Shown: positions 1 to 8,030 of the stretch, in pieces
Position numbering within the stretch: the first letter of the stretch is position 1
Layout: the number at the start of each line of letters is the position of its first letter
Origin: Paraburkholderia sp. ZP32-5
GTDB lineage: Bacteria; Pseudomonadota; Gammaproteobacteria; Burkholderiales; Burkholderiaceae
Assembly: GCF_021390495.1 (NCBI RefSeq)
Contig: NZ_JAJEJP010000002.1
Location: forward strand, 2,356,001-2,420,000
Direction of reading: 5' to 3'
DNA: 64,000 nucleotides
Translations under genes and position numbers: made by a program
The notes under the pieces: model-generated
The model's input: only the letters and a program-made list of their open reading frames with translations
Told to the model about the DNA's origin: nothing
Database searches by the model: none

Positions 1-341
1 GACGCATCATTTCGATCGGCAGCTACTTCGCCGATCGCGTGCCGGCATCGATGCTCGGTGTTTACTCCGGTTCGAAGTCCGCGCTCGTCGCGTTCACGCA
101 AGGTCTGGCGCGAGAACTCGGCCCGCACGGGATTACGGCGAATCTGGTGCAACCCGGTTCGATCAATACGGACATGAACCCGGTTGAAGGTCCGTTCGGC
201 CCGACGCTGAAAGCACTGACGGCCACCGGCGAGTACGGCACGGGCGAGGACATCGCACAAGCCGTGGTGTTCCTCGCGAGCGAAAACGCCAGCTATATCA
301 CGGGCGCGGCGCTGACTGTCGATGGCGGCGCTAACGCGTAA
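1..341 (+). CDS. SDR-family oxidoreductase, 3' part (5' end outside window)
   Basis: Partial coding region that is already open at the first base, so the N-terminal NAD(P)-binding half lies upstream. The visible part has the active-site Ser context (ISIGSY), the catalytic YSGSK (YxxxK) pair and the usual SDR C-terminus ending in a TGAALTVDGG motif, so it is a classical short-chain dehydrogenase/reductase acting with NAD(P)H on an unknown alcohol or ketone. It converges with a TetR gene; SDR-TetR neighbours are common, so the TetR protein may control it. Substrate cannot be read from sequence. Confidence 0.85.
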   Translation, partial: RIISIGSYFADRVPASMLGVYSGSKSALVAFTQGLARELGPHGITANLVQPGSINTDMNPVEGPFGPTLKALTATGEYGTGEDIAQAVVFLASENASYITGAALTVDGGANA

Positions 342-364
342 CGCGTAGCTGAGATTTGGGTGTG

Positions 365-405
365 GTCGGCACGCGCCTGGTTTGTATTCGACAGCGCGTG
401 CCGAC
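365..405. terminator. Strong hairpin after the SDR gene
   Basis: A perfect 12-bp inverted repeat (365-376 with 394-405, arm GTCGGCACGCGC) encloses a 17-nt loop just downstream of the SDR stop. There is no U-run after it, so it may act as a weak terminator or mRNA 3' end stabiliser rather than a canonical intrinsic terminator. Confidence 0.5.
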
Positions 406-432
406 AGTATGAAAGTACAACTGCCTGATCCG

Positions 433-463
433 AAGCCCGTTCTACTGCTCGTTGAACGGGCTT
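433..463. terminator. Bidirectional intrinsic terminator between SDR and TetR genes
   Basis: Perfect 10-bp inverted repeat AAGCCCGTTC (433-442) / GAACGGGCTT (454-463) with an 11-nt loop, followed by T-rich TTGTTGTTG on the + strand. The stem starts and ends with A/T pairs, so it can serve the convergent transcripts from both sides. Confidence 0.7.
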
Positions 464-494
464 TGTTGTTGACCGAATGGTTGCCCAGCTATTG

Positions 495-1088
495 CTATCG
501 GCCAGGCCACGCATTCATCGCCACTTCAGCCGTGCCGGTCAGTTCCGCTCGCGTCGCGCCATCTCGTGCCTGAATGGCCATGCCTTGAACCACGCCCAGA
601 TAAAACCGGCTCAGCTGATCGACGTTCGTCGAGCGGGACAACTCCCCGGACGCGACCGCGCGCTTGATCCCCGACCTGAACGCTTTGAGCCCACCGTGGC
701 GCGCCGTCTTCACGGTCTTCGCTATCGATTCCGCGCATCCGTCGCCGGCCGCCAGGTTCACCATGCAGCCCGACGGAATGCCCGCGCCGCCCGGCAATAC
801 CGACGCGGCAGCCAGCAGCACGTTACGCACGCCGTCTTTGGCCGTAGGACCATCTTCGATGTGATCCCAGATCAATGAATCAGCAGCCGCGTTGTAGCGC
901 CCTACCGCTTCGAGATAGAGATCTTCCTTACTTCCGAACGCTGCGTATAGGCTTGGCGAACGAATGCCCATCGCCTCGCAGAGATCATTCATCGAGGTTG
1001 CGACAAAGCCCTTTTTCCAGAACACCAGCATGGCTGAATGCAAGGCGGCTTCGCGATCGAATTCCCTCGGTCGACCTGAGGTAGCCAT
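495..1088 (-). CDS. TetR/AcrR-family transcriptional regulator
   Basis: A 197-residue protein with a TetR helix-turn-helix at about residues 8-55 (GRPREFDREAAL through SLYAAFGSKEDLY) and a ligand-binding domain of the TetR_C/YcdC type, a class often linked to electrophile or redox-stress oxidoreductases. The ATG at 1088 was chosen over one 30 bases upstream because AGGAA sits at the right distance before it and the upstream start would be inside the operator palindrome. Probably autorepressed through the perfect palindrome at 1102-1117. The convergent SDR gene is the nearest candidate target, but genes outside the window are possible. Confidence 0.85.
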   Translation of the reverse strand: MATSGRPREFDREAALHSAMLVFWKKGFVATSMNDLCEAMGIRSPSLYAAFGSKEDLYLEAVGRYNAAADSLIWDHIEDGPTAKDGVRNVLLAAASVLPGGAGIPSGCMVNLAAGDGCAESIAKTVKTARHGGLKAFRSGIKRAVASGELSRSTNVDQLSRFYLGVVQGMAIQARDGATRAELTGTAEVAMNAWPGR

Positions 1089-1101
1089 ATCAATTCCTTT
1101 C

Positions 1102-1117
1102 TGTGTCGATTGACACA
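1102..1117. promoter_or_regulatory. Probable TetR operator
   Basis: Perfect inverted repeat TGTGTC-GATT-GACACA lying 14 bases upstream of the chosen TetR start codon. Spacing and size fit a TetR-family operator; binding is inferred. Confidence 0.6.
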
Positions 1118-1218
1118 TTAATGGACTTCCTGCTGAAAATCAACGACGTGCAGCGGGAAGAACAATCTCACCCGGCGGATGCCCGCAGATAACGCGTCGT
1201 TTGCATCAACGGAGCCTT

Positions 1219-2115
1219 CTAGCTAGTGAACAATTCACTGCGCGCCGCATCCATGATCAACGCGACAGCCGGATGACTGATATGGCGTTCGATCGAAATC
1301 GCAAAGAACTCTTCCACGATGGTGTCGATCTGTCCGGCCACCATCAGTTTGTGCTCTGCCTGCAACTGGCTCTCCAGCACCGTGGGGGCGAACAGCAGGC
1401 CGCAGCCTTCGCGGCCGAATGCGAGAGTCATGGCTCCGTCGTCGAACTCGCCGACGATGCGCGGTGAAATGGCATGCGACGCCAGCCAGTGATCCAGCTT
1501 GCGACGCACCGCGGATTCCGTGCCGGGCAGCAACACCGGCAATTGACCGAGCGATAACGGGAAACGCTTTTTGCCGTTCTGGACCAGCGCCTCAGCGCCG
1601 AAGCAACTGAGCGTCGAGCGGCCGAGCGGGTGATTGAACGCCTTGATATTGACGTCGGAGGGAATGGGCGCATCCGCGATGATCAAGTCGAGGCGGTGCA
1701 AGGCCAGTTGCGCGAGCAGCGCATGCAGCTTGCCTTCGTGACAGATCATCCGCAGCGACAGCGACGCGTTCAGCGCGGGTTCCAGCAGCCGGTAAGCAAT
1801 GGCTTTCGGTACCGAATCCGCGATCCCGACGCGAAACCGCATCGGTGCGCCGGATTCGCTCTCGCGTCGCAGCGCGCTCTCCAACTCCGAGCCCAACGAG
1901 AATATTTCGTCGGCGTAATCGAGCGCGAGCCGGCCCGCGTCGGTCAGTTCGATCATGCGCCCGCTTTTCCTGAACAGCTTTTTATCCAACGCCTCTTCAA
2001 GCAACTTGATCTGGCCGCTCAGCGTTTGCGGCGAAATATGCAATTGCTCGCCGGCACGGACGATCCCTCCCGCGCGCGCGGCAATCCAGAAGTAATACAG
2101 ATGCTTGAAGTTCAT
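1219..2115 (-). CDS. nhaR: NhaR-like LysR-family transcriptional activator
   Basis: A 298-residue LysR protein. The N-terminus (MNFKHLYYFW..A..GGI.RA.E.LHISPQTLSGQI.LLE..L) matches the characteristic NhaR winged-HTH sequence, distinct from generic LysR proteins. Start at 2115 is supported by GGAGG five bases upstream. In enterobacteria NhaR activates the Na+/H+ antiporter gene nhaA and stress genes in response to Na+. No antiporter gene is seen in this window; the divergent neighbour is a CBS-domain protein. The orthology is from recalled sequence, and the target is unknown. Confidence 0.8.
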   Translation of the reverse strand: MNFKHLYYFWIAARAGGIVRAGEQLHISPQTLSGQIKLLEEALDKKLFRKSGRMIELTDAGRLALDYADEIFSLGSELESALRRESESGAPMRFRVGIADSVPKAIAYRLLEPALNASLSLRMICHEGKLHALLAQLALHRLDLIIADAPIPSDVNIKAFNHPLGRSTLSCFGAEALVQNGKKRFPLSLGQLPVLLPGTESAVRRKLDHWLASHAISPRIVGEFDDGAMTLAFGREGCGLLFAPTVLESQLQAEHKLMVAGQIDTIVEEFFAISIERHISHPAVALIMDAARSELFTS

Positions 2116-2262
2116 GTCGCCTCCAACGATCGACAAACCATACGATTTTCTCGAAGTGTCCGCAATAAAAATACGAATTTTCTATTCCGCGGGAGTCAGT
2201 TAGATTCAAGTCTCGCAGCTGGGCACCAGTGGGTGACTCATGACAACTGATAGAGGTGACAT

Positions 2263-2757
2263 ATGGCATCAGTCGAGCAATTCCTTCGTTCAAAAGCATC
2301 CCGGACGGTGTGGTCGACGCAGGCGTCAGCGTCGGTGTACGACGCGATCGCGATCATGGCGTACAGGCAGATCGGCGCGCTTATCGTCGTACACGATGGG
2401 CGTATGGCCGGCATCGTCACCGAGCGTGATTACGCGCGGAAAATCGTTCTAATGGAGCGCTCATCAAGGGATACGCCGGTGCGCGACATCATGACGGCGG
2501 AGGTGCTCTACGTAAGCCCGCGGCAAACAACTGAAGAATGCATGGCACTGATGACGGCGCACCGGATATGTTATTTGCCCGTGATTGCGGCCGCGCAAGT
2601 GGTCGGAATGGTGTCGATCGGCGACCTCATCGCGAATCAGATTTGCGAGCAGGAACAGACGATCCGGCAACTCGAACACTACATCCACGGCAGCGGATTA
2701 CAGGTCAGTCAGAGTCGACCGATGCCGCAGAGAGTTGAAAGATTCATGACGCCATGA
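2263..2757 (+). CDS. CBS-domain pair protein
   Basis: 164 residues consisting of two tandem CBS motifs (about residues 8-62 and 73-130) and a short charged tail. Conserved signatures include GALIVV..GRMAGIVTERDYARK and CYLPVI...VVGMVSIGDL. Such stand-alone CBS pairs bind adenosyl ligands (AMP, ATP, NADH) and act as energy-state sensors; no catalytic domain is present. AGAGG precedes the ATG. It is divergent from nhaR, sharing a 147-bp promoter region. Confidence 0.85.
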   Translation: MASVEQFLRSKASRTVWSTQASASVYDAIAIMAYRQIGALIVVHDGRMAGIVTERDYARKIVLMERSSRDTPVRDIMTAEVLYVSPRQTTEECMALMTAHRICYLPVIAAAQVVGMVSIGDLIANQICEQEQTIRQLEHYIHGSGLQVSQSRPMPQRVERFMTP

Positions 2758-2836
2758 CATTACTTTTTGTAATTCCTTAAATGGCTATTGGAAGTGCGAT
2801 GCGGGCAGTTCCCTGACTCACCGAAAGAGGTTTCTT

Positions 2837-3796
2837 ATGTTCACACAATTGCTCAATCAACTTCGACGCGCTGCCGCCGCGATAACGCGCGGAACCGCGG
2901 CGCTCGGTCTGGCGGCAGTGCTTGCGCTCGGCGCGGTGGCGTCGAACGATGCCGAAGCGAAGCGGGTCGGCGGTGGCCAGAGTGTCGGACGCCAGTCGCA
3001 GACAGCGTCGCCGTCGGGCCAGGGGCAATCGGGCCAGCAGGCTCAGGCTCAAACGTCGCAGCAGGCTGCACAGCCGGCCGCCACGTCGGCAAACCGCTGG
3101 ATGGGTCCGCTCGCCGGCCTCGCCGCAGGCTTTGGCATTGCAGCGTTGCTGTCGTCGTTTGGCCTCGCTGAAGAACTGGCGCAGATGCTGGCGAATACGC
3201 TGCTGATCGGGCTAGTGGTTGTCGCCGCGGTGATGCTGTTCCGCTTTATCACGAGGCGTCGTCGGCCGGACCTCGCTTATGGACATGGCGCCGCGAACCG
3301 GCAGCAAGCGAACGGCTCGCTATTTTCGAATCCGCTCGGGCAGCCGCGGCCCGAAGCGAATCCGCGGAACTGGCCGCACGCAGTGACGGATTCCATCAAC
3401 ACGGCGAAGGTGTCGGATCATCTGCCCAAGGTAGACCAGGCCGTGTTTCTTGGCTTCGCAAAAAGCATGTTCGTGCGTCTTCAAGGTGCGTGGGACCGCA
3501 ACGAGCAAGGCGACCTGTTCGAGTTGACGACGCCGCAGATGTTCGCGCAAATCAAACAGGATCTGGAAGCCCGCGGCGGCCAGCCAAGCGTGACGGAAGT
3601 CACGCAACTCGATGCCGAAGTATTGGGCGAGGAAAACAGTGCGAACGAAACGCTGGTCAGTGTTCGCTTTTACGGCCAAATGCGCGAAGACCACGCGCAG
3701 AACGCCCAGCCGTTCCAGGAGATCTGGAACCTCGTCAGGAGCGTGCACGGCGACCAGTCATGGCGGCTGGCGGGTATCCAGCAGATAGATCGTTAG
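2837..3796 (+). CDS. Tim44-like domain membrane protein
   Basis: 319 residues. A signal-like hydrophobic N-terminus (about 12-35) is followed by a low-complexity Gln/Ser/Ala stretch (about 48-85), two membrane segments (about 94-112 and 117-137), a basic linker and a C-terminal Tim44-like (TIM44/MRPL45) domain from about residue 185. In bacteria these proteins sit in the inner membrane and their function is not established. AGAGG precedes the ATG. A 10-bp hairpin follows the stop. Confidence 0.8.
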   Translation: MFTQLLNQLRRAAAAITRGTAALGLAAVLALGAVASNDAEAKRVGGGQSVGRQSQTASPSGQGQSGQQAQAQTSQQAAQPAATSANRWMGPLAGLAAGFGIAALLSSFGLAEELAQMLANTLLIGLVVVAAVMLFRFITRRRRPDLAYGHGAANRQQANGSLFSNPLGQPRPEANPRNWPHAVTDSINTAKVSDHLPKVDQAVFLGFAKSMFVRLQGAWDRNEQGDLFELTTPQMFAQIKQDLEARGGQPSVTEVTQLDAEVLGEENSANETLVSVRFYGQMREDHAQNAQPFQEIWNLVRSVHGDQSWRLAGIQQIDR

Positions 3797-3808
3797 CGGC
3801 GGGTGTGG

Positions 3809-3833
3809 AACCGGCAGCGGCTTGCTGCCGGTT
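3809..3833. terminator. Hairpin downstream of Tim44-like gene
   Basis: Perfect 10-bp inverted repeat AACCGGCAGC (3809-3818) / GCTGCCGGTT (3824-3833) with a 5-nt loop, 13 bases after the stop codon; only weakly T-rich afterwards. Confidence 0.55.
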
Positions 3834-3952
3834 ACCACGTCGAGTATTTGTCGCGCGCCCCGATATCTCTGCTCCGTTGTCAGGGCGCCGCTCGTCCGAC
3901 ACTCATGCATGCTAGAGTCCGACGACATCTATTCGCGTGGAGTTATAGATAA

Positions 3953-4561
3953 ATGAAAGCTTTGGGGTCCGCCATTCTGTCGGCATTTCTGGCGATATCG
4001 CCGCTCGCTCTCGCAGCCGAACAGCCGGCGCCAACGTATCTGCCGGCGTCGGCCGCCGCGCAACTGGATAAAACATCGGTGATCGTTGAAGGTGCAACCG
4101 GTGACAAGGTGAAGTCCACGATCTATGTGTTCATGGACCCGAACTGCATTTTCTGTCACTACGCATGGCAGGCTTTCCAGCCCTACGAGGCCGTTGGACT
4201 GCAAGTGCGCTGGATCCCGCTGGGCTTCCTCAAATCCGATTCGCCGGGCAAGGCCGCGGCGTTGCTCGATGCGACGGACGCCTCCGCGCTTTTGCGCGAG
4301 AACGAATTGAAGTTCGTGGAAGCCACAGAATCGGGCGGCATCAAGCCCGCGAACCCTGTTTCGTTTTCGGCCCAATCGAAGCTGAACGAGAACACCAACC
4401 TGTTCAAGGCAATGGGCTTCGACGGCACGCCTACGATCATTTACAAGACCGCCGATGGCCGCTGGGCTGATACGAGCGGTATGCCGGCGCTGAGTGCGCT
4501 GCCCGCGATGCTCAAGCTGCCTGAGCAGGCGGAAAGTCCTTCGCTTCAACGGTTTCGTTGA
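3953..4561 (+). CDS. DsbG-like periplasmic thiol:disulfide interchange protein
   Basis: 202 residues with a signal peptide (cleavage after LALA, about residue 21-22) and a thioredoxin fold carrying a C65-IF-C68 active site in the DPNCIFCHYAW context typical of DsbG/DsbC, and the cis-Pro loop GTPTIIY. It lacks the full N-terminal cystatin-like dimerisation domain of E. coli DsbG (about 248 residues), having only about 35 residues before the thioredoxin domain. Probably a periplasmic disulfide reductase or isomerase. GGAG lies about 13 bases before the ATG. Confidence 0.8.
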   Translation: MKALGSAILSAFLAISPLALAAEQPAPTYLPASAAAQLDKTSVIVEGATGDKVKSTIYVFMDPNCIFCHYAWQAFQPYEAVGLQVRWIPLGFLKSDSPGKAAALLDATDASALLRENELKFVEATESGGIKPANPVSFSAQSKLNENTNLFKAMGFDGTPTIIYKTADGRWADTSGMPALSALPAMLKLPEQAESPSLQRFR

Positions 4562-4627
4562 TATTGGAGCGGTGCGGGGAGCGTTACGGCGCTGACCTCG
4601 CATCACCGCAAAGCAAACTTTGAATCA

Positions 4628-4655
4628 CCCGCCCGACGAGCCAGCTTCGGGCGGG
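4628..4655. terminator. Hairpin after the DsbG-like gene
   Basis: Perfect 9-bp inverted repeat CCCGCCCGA (4628-4636) / TCGGGCGGG (4647-4655) with a 10-nt loop, 66 bases past the stop codon and before the promoter of the biosynthetic operon. No T-run, so termination strength is uncertain. Confidence 0.5.
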
Positions 4656-4821
4656 CGCAGATCCTCCATCGGCGTCCGCGACAGGCTTTGTCATGTGATC
4701 AACCATGGTCCGCAATGCGTCAGCCAAGCCGAATCAGCCTGCCCATTCATATATCCACATCGAAGCGCTCGAATCTAGGTGAACCCTAGCAGCCACCTGT
4801 GGCGACTATGGTCAATCGACC

Positions 4822-4857
4822 TTGACAAGTTTTGACTAAAAAACTAGCTTTATAGTC
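4822..4857 (+). promoter_or_regulatory. Promoter/operator region of the eight-gene operon
   Basis: A consensus -35 box TTGACA (4822-4827) lies 30 bases before the first ATG; the hexamer at the 17-bp spacing, TAGCTT (4845-4850), is a poor -10. Interrupted repeats GACTA (4834-4838)/TAGTC (4853-4857) and GTTTT (4829-4833)/AAAAC (4840-4844) overlap it and could be the operator of the ArsR-like regulator. No Shine-Dalgarno sequence is visible, so the first mRNA may be nearly leaderless. Confidence 0.45.
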
Positions 4858-5169
4858 ATGCGCACTCAATTTGCCAAATCCATTCCCACCGAGTGGGAGC
4901 GCTTCGCTAGCGTGTTCTCGGCCATGGGCGATAGCTACCGGCAGCGGATCATGCTGTTTTTCGAACCGGGCGAGCGCCTGACGATCAAGCAGATCGTCGA
5001 CTGGCTGCCGTTGAGCCGAACGGCCACGATCCATCACATTCGCGTGCTGCAGGGCGCTGGGCTGCTGAGTGCCAAGAAGGAAGGCCGCGATGTGTATCTG
5101 ACAGCAAACAAATCGCTGTTGATTAACGCACTCGACACGACGGCCCGATATGCGGAGGAAGTGCTATGA
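4858..5169 (+). CDS. ArsR-like winged-helix regulator, first gene of biosynthetic operon
   Basis: 103 residues, almost entirely one winged helix-turn-helix (about 17-95): FSAMGDSYRQRIMLFF...LTIKQIVDWLPLSRTATIHHIRVLQGAGLLSAKKEGRDVYL. No metal-binding Cys motif (CVCxC) is present, so it is not a classical arsenic sensor. Its stop overlaps the KAS III start (ATGA), which couples the regulator to the pathway genes and points to autoregulation of the operon, possibly by a pathway metabolite. Confidence 0.8.
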   Translation: MRTQFAKSIPTEWERFASVFSAMGDSYRQRIMLFFEPGERLTIKQIVDWLPLSRTATIHHIRVLQGAGLLSAKKEGRDVYLTANKSLLINALDTTARYAEEVL

Positions 5170-6173
5170 ACCGCAACTCGACACGTGGCATCCGTATCTG
5201 CGGCACAGGCACCGCGGTACCGGCCAACACGCTGACCAGCGAAGAAATAGACAGGCGTTTCGGTCTGCCCGTCGGCACGATATTCGCGCGCTACGGCGTG
5301 CGGACCCGGCACTATGCGAGGAATGAAAACGCGGCGACGCTCGCCGTCGAAGCCTGCGAACAGGCGCTGCAGCGCGCAGGTTTCGATTGGAGCGACATCG
5401 ACTGCCTGGTTGCATCATCCGCGACGATGGATCAGGCGCTGCCGTACAACGCCGCGATGATTCTCGCGGCCGTCGGACCGGGCGTCGGTCATATCAGTGC
5501 GTTCGATATCGGTGCCAGTTGCCTGTCGTTTCTCGTCGGCCTCGATACGATCAGTTATCTCGTGGAATGCGGCCGATATCGCAACGTGATGGTCGTGTCT
5601 TCGGACATCGCGACCTTCTCACTCGACTGGACGACACTCGGCGAATCCGCGATCTTCGGCGACGGCGCGGCAGCGGCCATCATCCGTAAAAGCGAGCCCG
5701 GCGAGCGATCCTGCATTCTCGCGTCGCAGATCGAGACGCATGCAAGCGGAGCAAACGACTGCCATATCAAGGCGGGCGGCTCTCGTTACCATCCACGCAG
5801 ACCCGGCGTCGATTTTGGTCCGCTCACCTTCTTCCATATGGATGGGCCGCGCCTCTTCCGGACCGTATCCAGAGAACTGCCCCGTCTCGTTTCGCAGTTG
5901 CTCGACGGCGCAGCACTGACACTCGAACAGATTCGTCTTGTGATCCCGCATCAGGCGAGCCGCCTTGCGCTCGATCATCTGTCGAAGCGCTTGCGGATCG
6001 AGCCGGCTCGCGTGATGGATATCCTCGCGGAGTCCGGCAATCAGGTTGGCGCTTCGCTTCCTTCGGCACTGCATCGCGCGATCGAAGATAGCCGGATAAA
6101 GCGCGACGAACCGCTGATGCTGCTCGGCTCGGGCGCCGGACTGACGCTCGGCGGCATGGTGCTGGTGTACTGA
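5166..6173 (+). CDS. 3-oxoacyl-ACP synthase III-like (KAS III) enzyme
   Basis: 335 residues, full length for the FabH/KAS III family. The catalytic triad is intact: C119 in DIGASCLSF, H262 in IPHQAS and N292 in ESGNQVGAS. The YGVRTRHYA motif near residue 43-51 is typical of FabH-like enzymes. It should condense an acyl-CoA or acyl-ACP with a malonyl or second acyl thioester by a Claisen reaction. As this is an operon copy with tailoring genes rather than a fab cluster member, it is probably a dedicated secondary-metabolism enzyme. Its start overlaps the regulator stop by 4 nt; the next gene begins 1 nt after its stop. Confidence 0.85.
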   Translation: MNRNSTRGIRICGTGTAVPANTLTSEEIDRRFGLPVGTIFARYGVRTRHYARNENAATLAVEACEQALQRAGFDWSDIDCLVASSATMDQALPYNAAMILAAVGPGVGHISAFDIGASCLSFLVGLDTISYLVECGRYRNVMVVSSDIATFSLDWTTLGESAIFGDGAAAAIIRKSEPGERSCILASQIETHASGANDCHIKAGGSRYHPRRPGVDFGPLTFFHMDGPRLFRTVSRELPRLVSQLLDGAALTLEQIRLVIPHQASRLALDHLSKRLRIEPARVMDILAESGNQVGASLPSALHRAIEDSRIKRDEPLMLLGSGAGLTLGGMVLVY

Positions 6174-6174
6174 C

Positions 6175-7182
6175 ATGCGGATACTCGTGACAGGCGGCAC
6201 CGGCTTTCTCGGGCGACACGTCGTATGGCGCCTCAATGCAGCGGGCCACGATGTCGTCTTCACCGGCCGCAACCAGCAGCATGCAGCGACCGTAATCGCG
6301 GGCGCGAAACGCGCCGATCACGAAACGCGCTTCGTCGAGCTCGAACATGGCGGCGCCCAAAGCCGCGAGACGATGCTTGAAGCCGCGGCAGGCGCCGAAG
6401 CCGCGGTCCACTGTGCGGCGCTTTCCTCACCGTGGGGACGACCCGAAGCCTTCCACAAGGCAAACATCGCGTCGACACAGGAAGTGGTTGATGCCTGTCG
6501 CGCTCGTGGCGTGTCCCGGCTCGTCCATATCTCGACGCCAAGTCTTTATTTCGATTTCCGCGATCGCATCGGCATCCGCGAAGACGAACCGCTGCCCTCG
6601 CCCGTCAACGACTATGCGCGCACCAAGGGCATCGCGGAACAACAGGTCATGCAGTCGTCGCTCGACTCGGTCGTGGCGCTCCGTCCTCGCGCGATCATCG
6701 GCCCTTACGACGCCACGCTATTGCCACGGCTTCTGCGGGTTGCGCGCGTATCGCGGCTGCCATTGATGCGCGGCGGCAACGCGCTCATCGATCTGACCTA
6801 TGTAGACAACGTCATCGATGCAATCGAAGCCGCGCTCTCGGCCGATCTCCGGCGCGCCGTCATCAATATCAGCAACGGCGAGCCGATGCCCGTGCGAACA
6901 CTATTCGCGATGCTTGCGGACGCATTCAACATCGAGCTACGCGTGCGCCGAGTACCTTATTGCGTCGCCGACGCCGCTGCTACGTTGCTGGAGTGGGCCG
7001 CGTCCTTTCGGCAGGATTGGGAGCCGCCCGTCACGCGATATTCAGTGGGACTGCTCGCCTGGTCGCAGACACTCGATCTAACCCGTGCCCGCGATCTGCT
7101 CGGGTATATACCGCAAGTGACGCTTGCCGACGGCATCCGGCGCACGGCTGCGTGGGTCAATCAGTCGGAGCAGACGCGCTGA
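6175..7182 (+). CDS. Extended SDR, NAD-dependent epimerase/3-beta-HSD-like (OleD-like)
   Basis: 335 residues with the Rossmann motif GGTGFLG at 7-13, VHCAALSSPWG at 78-88, the catalytic S/T120-121, Y147 and K151 (YARTK), and a C-terminal domain with DLTYVDNV and EPPVTRYSVGLL. The overall pattern resembles OleD and 3-beta-hydroxysteroid dehydrogenase-like reductases. Next to a KAS III it would plausibly reduce the beta-keto product to a beta-hydroxy acid. Substrate unproven. Its stop overlaps the next start by 1 nt (TGATG). Confidence 0.85.
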   Translation: MRILVTGGTGFLGRHVVWRLNAAGHDVVFTGRNQQHAATVIAGAKRADHETRFVELEHGGAQSRETMLEAAAGAEAAVHCAALSSPWGRPEAFHKANIASTQEVVDACRARGVSRLVHISTPSLYFDFRDRIGIREDEPLPSPVNDYARTKGIAEQQVMQSSLDSVVALRPRAIIGPYDATLLPRLLRVARVSRLPLMRGGNALIDLTYVDNVIDAIEAALSADLRRAVINISNGEPMPVRTLFAMLADAFNIELRVRRVPYCVADAAATLLEWAASFRQDWEPPVTRYSVGLLAWSQTLDLTRARDLLGYIPQVTLADGIRRTAAWVNQSEQTR

Positions 7183-8030
7183 TGACGACGACGCTCGGCT
7201 TCCACCTGCTTCGGATTGGCCATTGCTCGCATCCCGAGTGCGTGACGCAACGTGGCGGGCGCCTGGGCAGCGTCCCGTTCCCGGCGCTTGCAGGCCTGCT
7301 GCTCCATCCGCGCCTCGGCCCGATGCTGTTCGACACAGGCTACAGCAACGCATTCTTCGCGGCGACGCAGCCATTTCCCGAGCGACTGTATCGGCTGGTG
7401 ACGCCGGTGTCACTGACAGCAGACGAATCGCTGCCCGCGCAGCTCGCCCAACACGGGCTCGCATTGCACGATATCGGGAACGTGTTCCTGTCGCATCTGC
7501 ATGCCGACCATATCGCCGGCATCGGAGAGTTGTCGAATGCAAGATTCTTCGCAATGCGCGACGAAGTCGATGCAATGCGCCGCGCCTCTCGCATTGGCGG
7601 CCTGCGTCGCGGCTATCTGCGGACCTTGCTGCCGAGTTCGTTCGATGCACGCTTGACCTGTGCGGATGATTGCGAGCGCGTCGCGCTGCCGCCCGACATG
7701 CATCCATTCGCGCACGGCTTCGACCTGCTGGGCGACGCAAGCGTGATTGGTGTTCCGCTGCCCGGTCATACGCCGGGCCAGCTCGGCATTCTGTTTCAGA
7801 CAGCGGGTGCGCGGACCGTGTTTCTCGTCGCCGATGCATGCTGGTCCCTCGAAGCTGTCCGGCACGACAAACCGCCGACATGGATCGCGTCGCGTCTGTT
7901 CTCCGACAAAAGGGCATACCTCGCGACCTTTGCCGGATTGCGCCATCTGCTAGGCCGCAACGACGCACTCACCATCGTCCCATCGCATTGCGAATTCACA
8001 TGGAGGCGCGTAGCCCGTGAATTTCACTGA
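7182..8030 (+). CDS. Metallo-beta-lactamase-fold hydrolase
   Basis: 282 residues starting at the ATG that overlaps the previous stop by one base; a much longer upstream reading would lie inside the epimerase gene. The zinc motif HLHADH (H105, H107, D109, H110) is complete, with a further histidine in PLPGHTPG (about 197) and Asp in VADACW (about 217). The arrangement resembles AHL-lactonase-type and other thioester/lactone hydrolases. In this operon a lactone, thioester or beta-lactone hydrolase role is plausible but not shown. The 3' end overlaps the next gene by 14 nt. Confidence 0.85.
   Translation: MTTTLGFHLLRIGHCSHPECVTQRGGRLGSVPFPALAGLLLHPRLGPMLFDTGYSNAFFAATQPFPERLYRLVTPVSLTADESLPAQLAQHGLALHDIGNVFLSHLHADHIAGIGELSNARFFAMRDEVDAMRRASRIGGLRRGYLRTLLPSSFDARLTCADDCERVALPPDMHPFAHGFDLLGDASVIGVPLPGHTPGQLGILFQTAGARTVFLVADACWSLEAVRHDKPPTWIASRLFSDKRAYLATFAGLRHLLGRNDALTIVPSHCEFTWRRVAREFH

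Noticed and set aside
6960..7181. Longer N-terminus for the metallo-beta-lactamase-fold protein
   Set aside because: The extra 74 codons lie inside the epimerase gene in another frame; family homology starts at the ATG at 7182.
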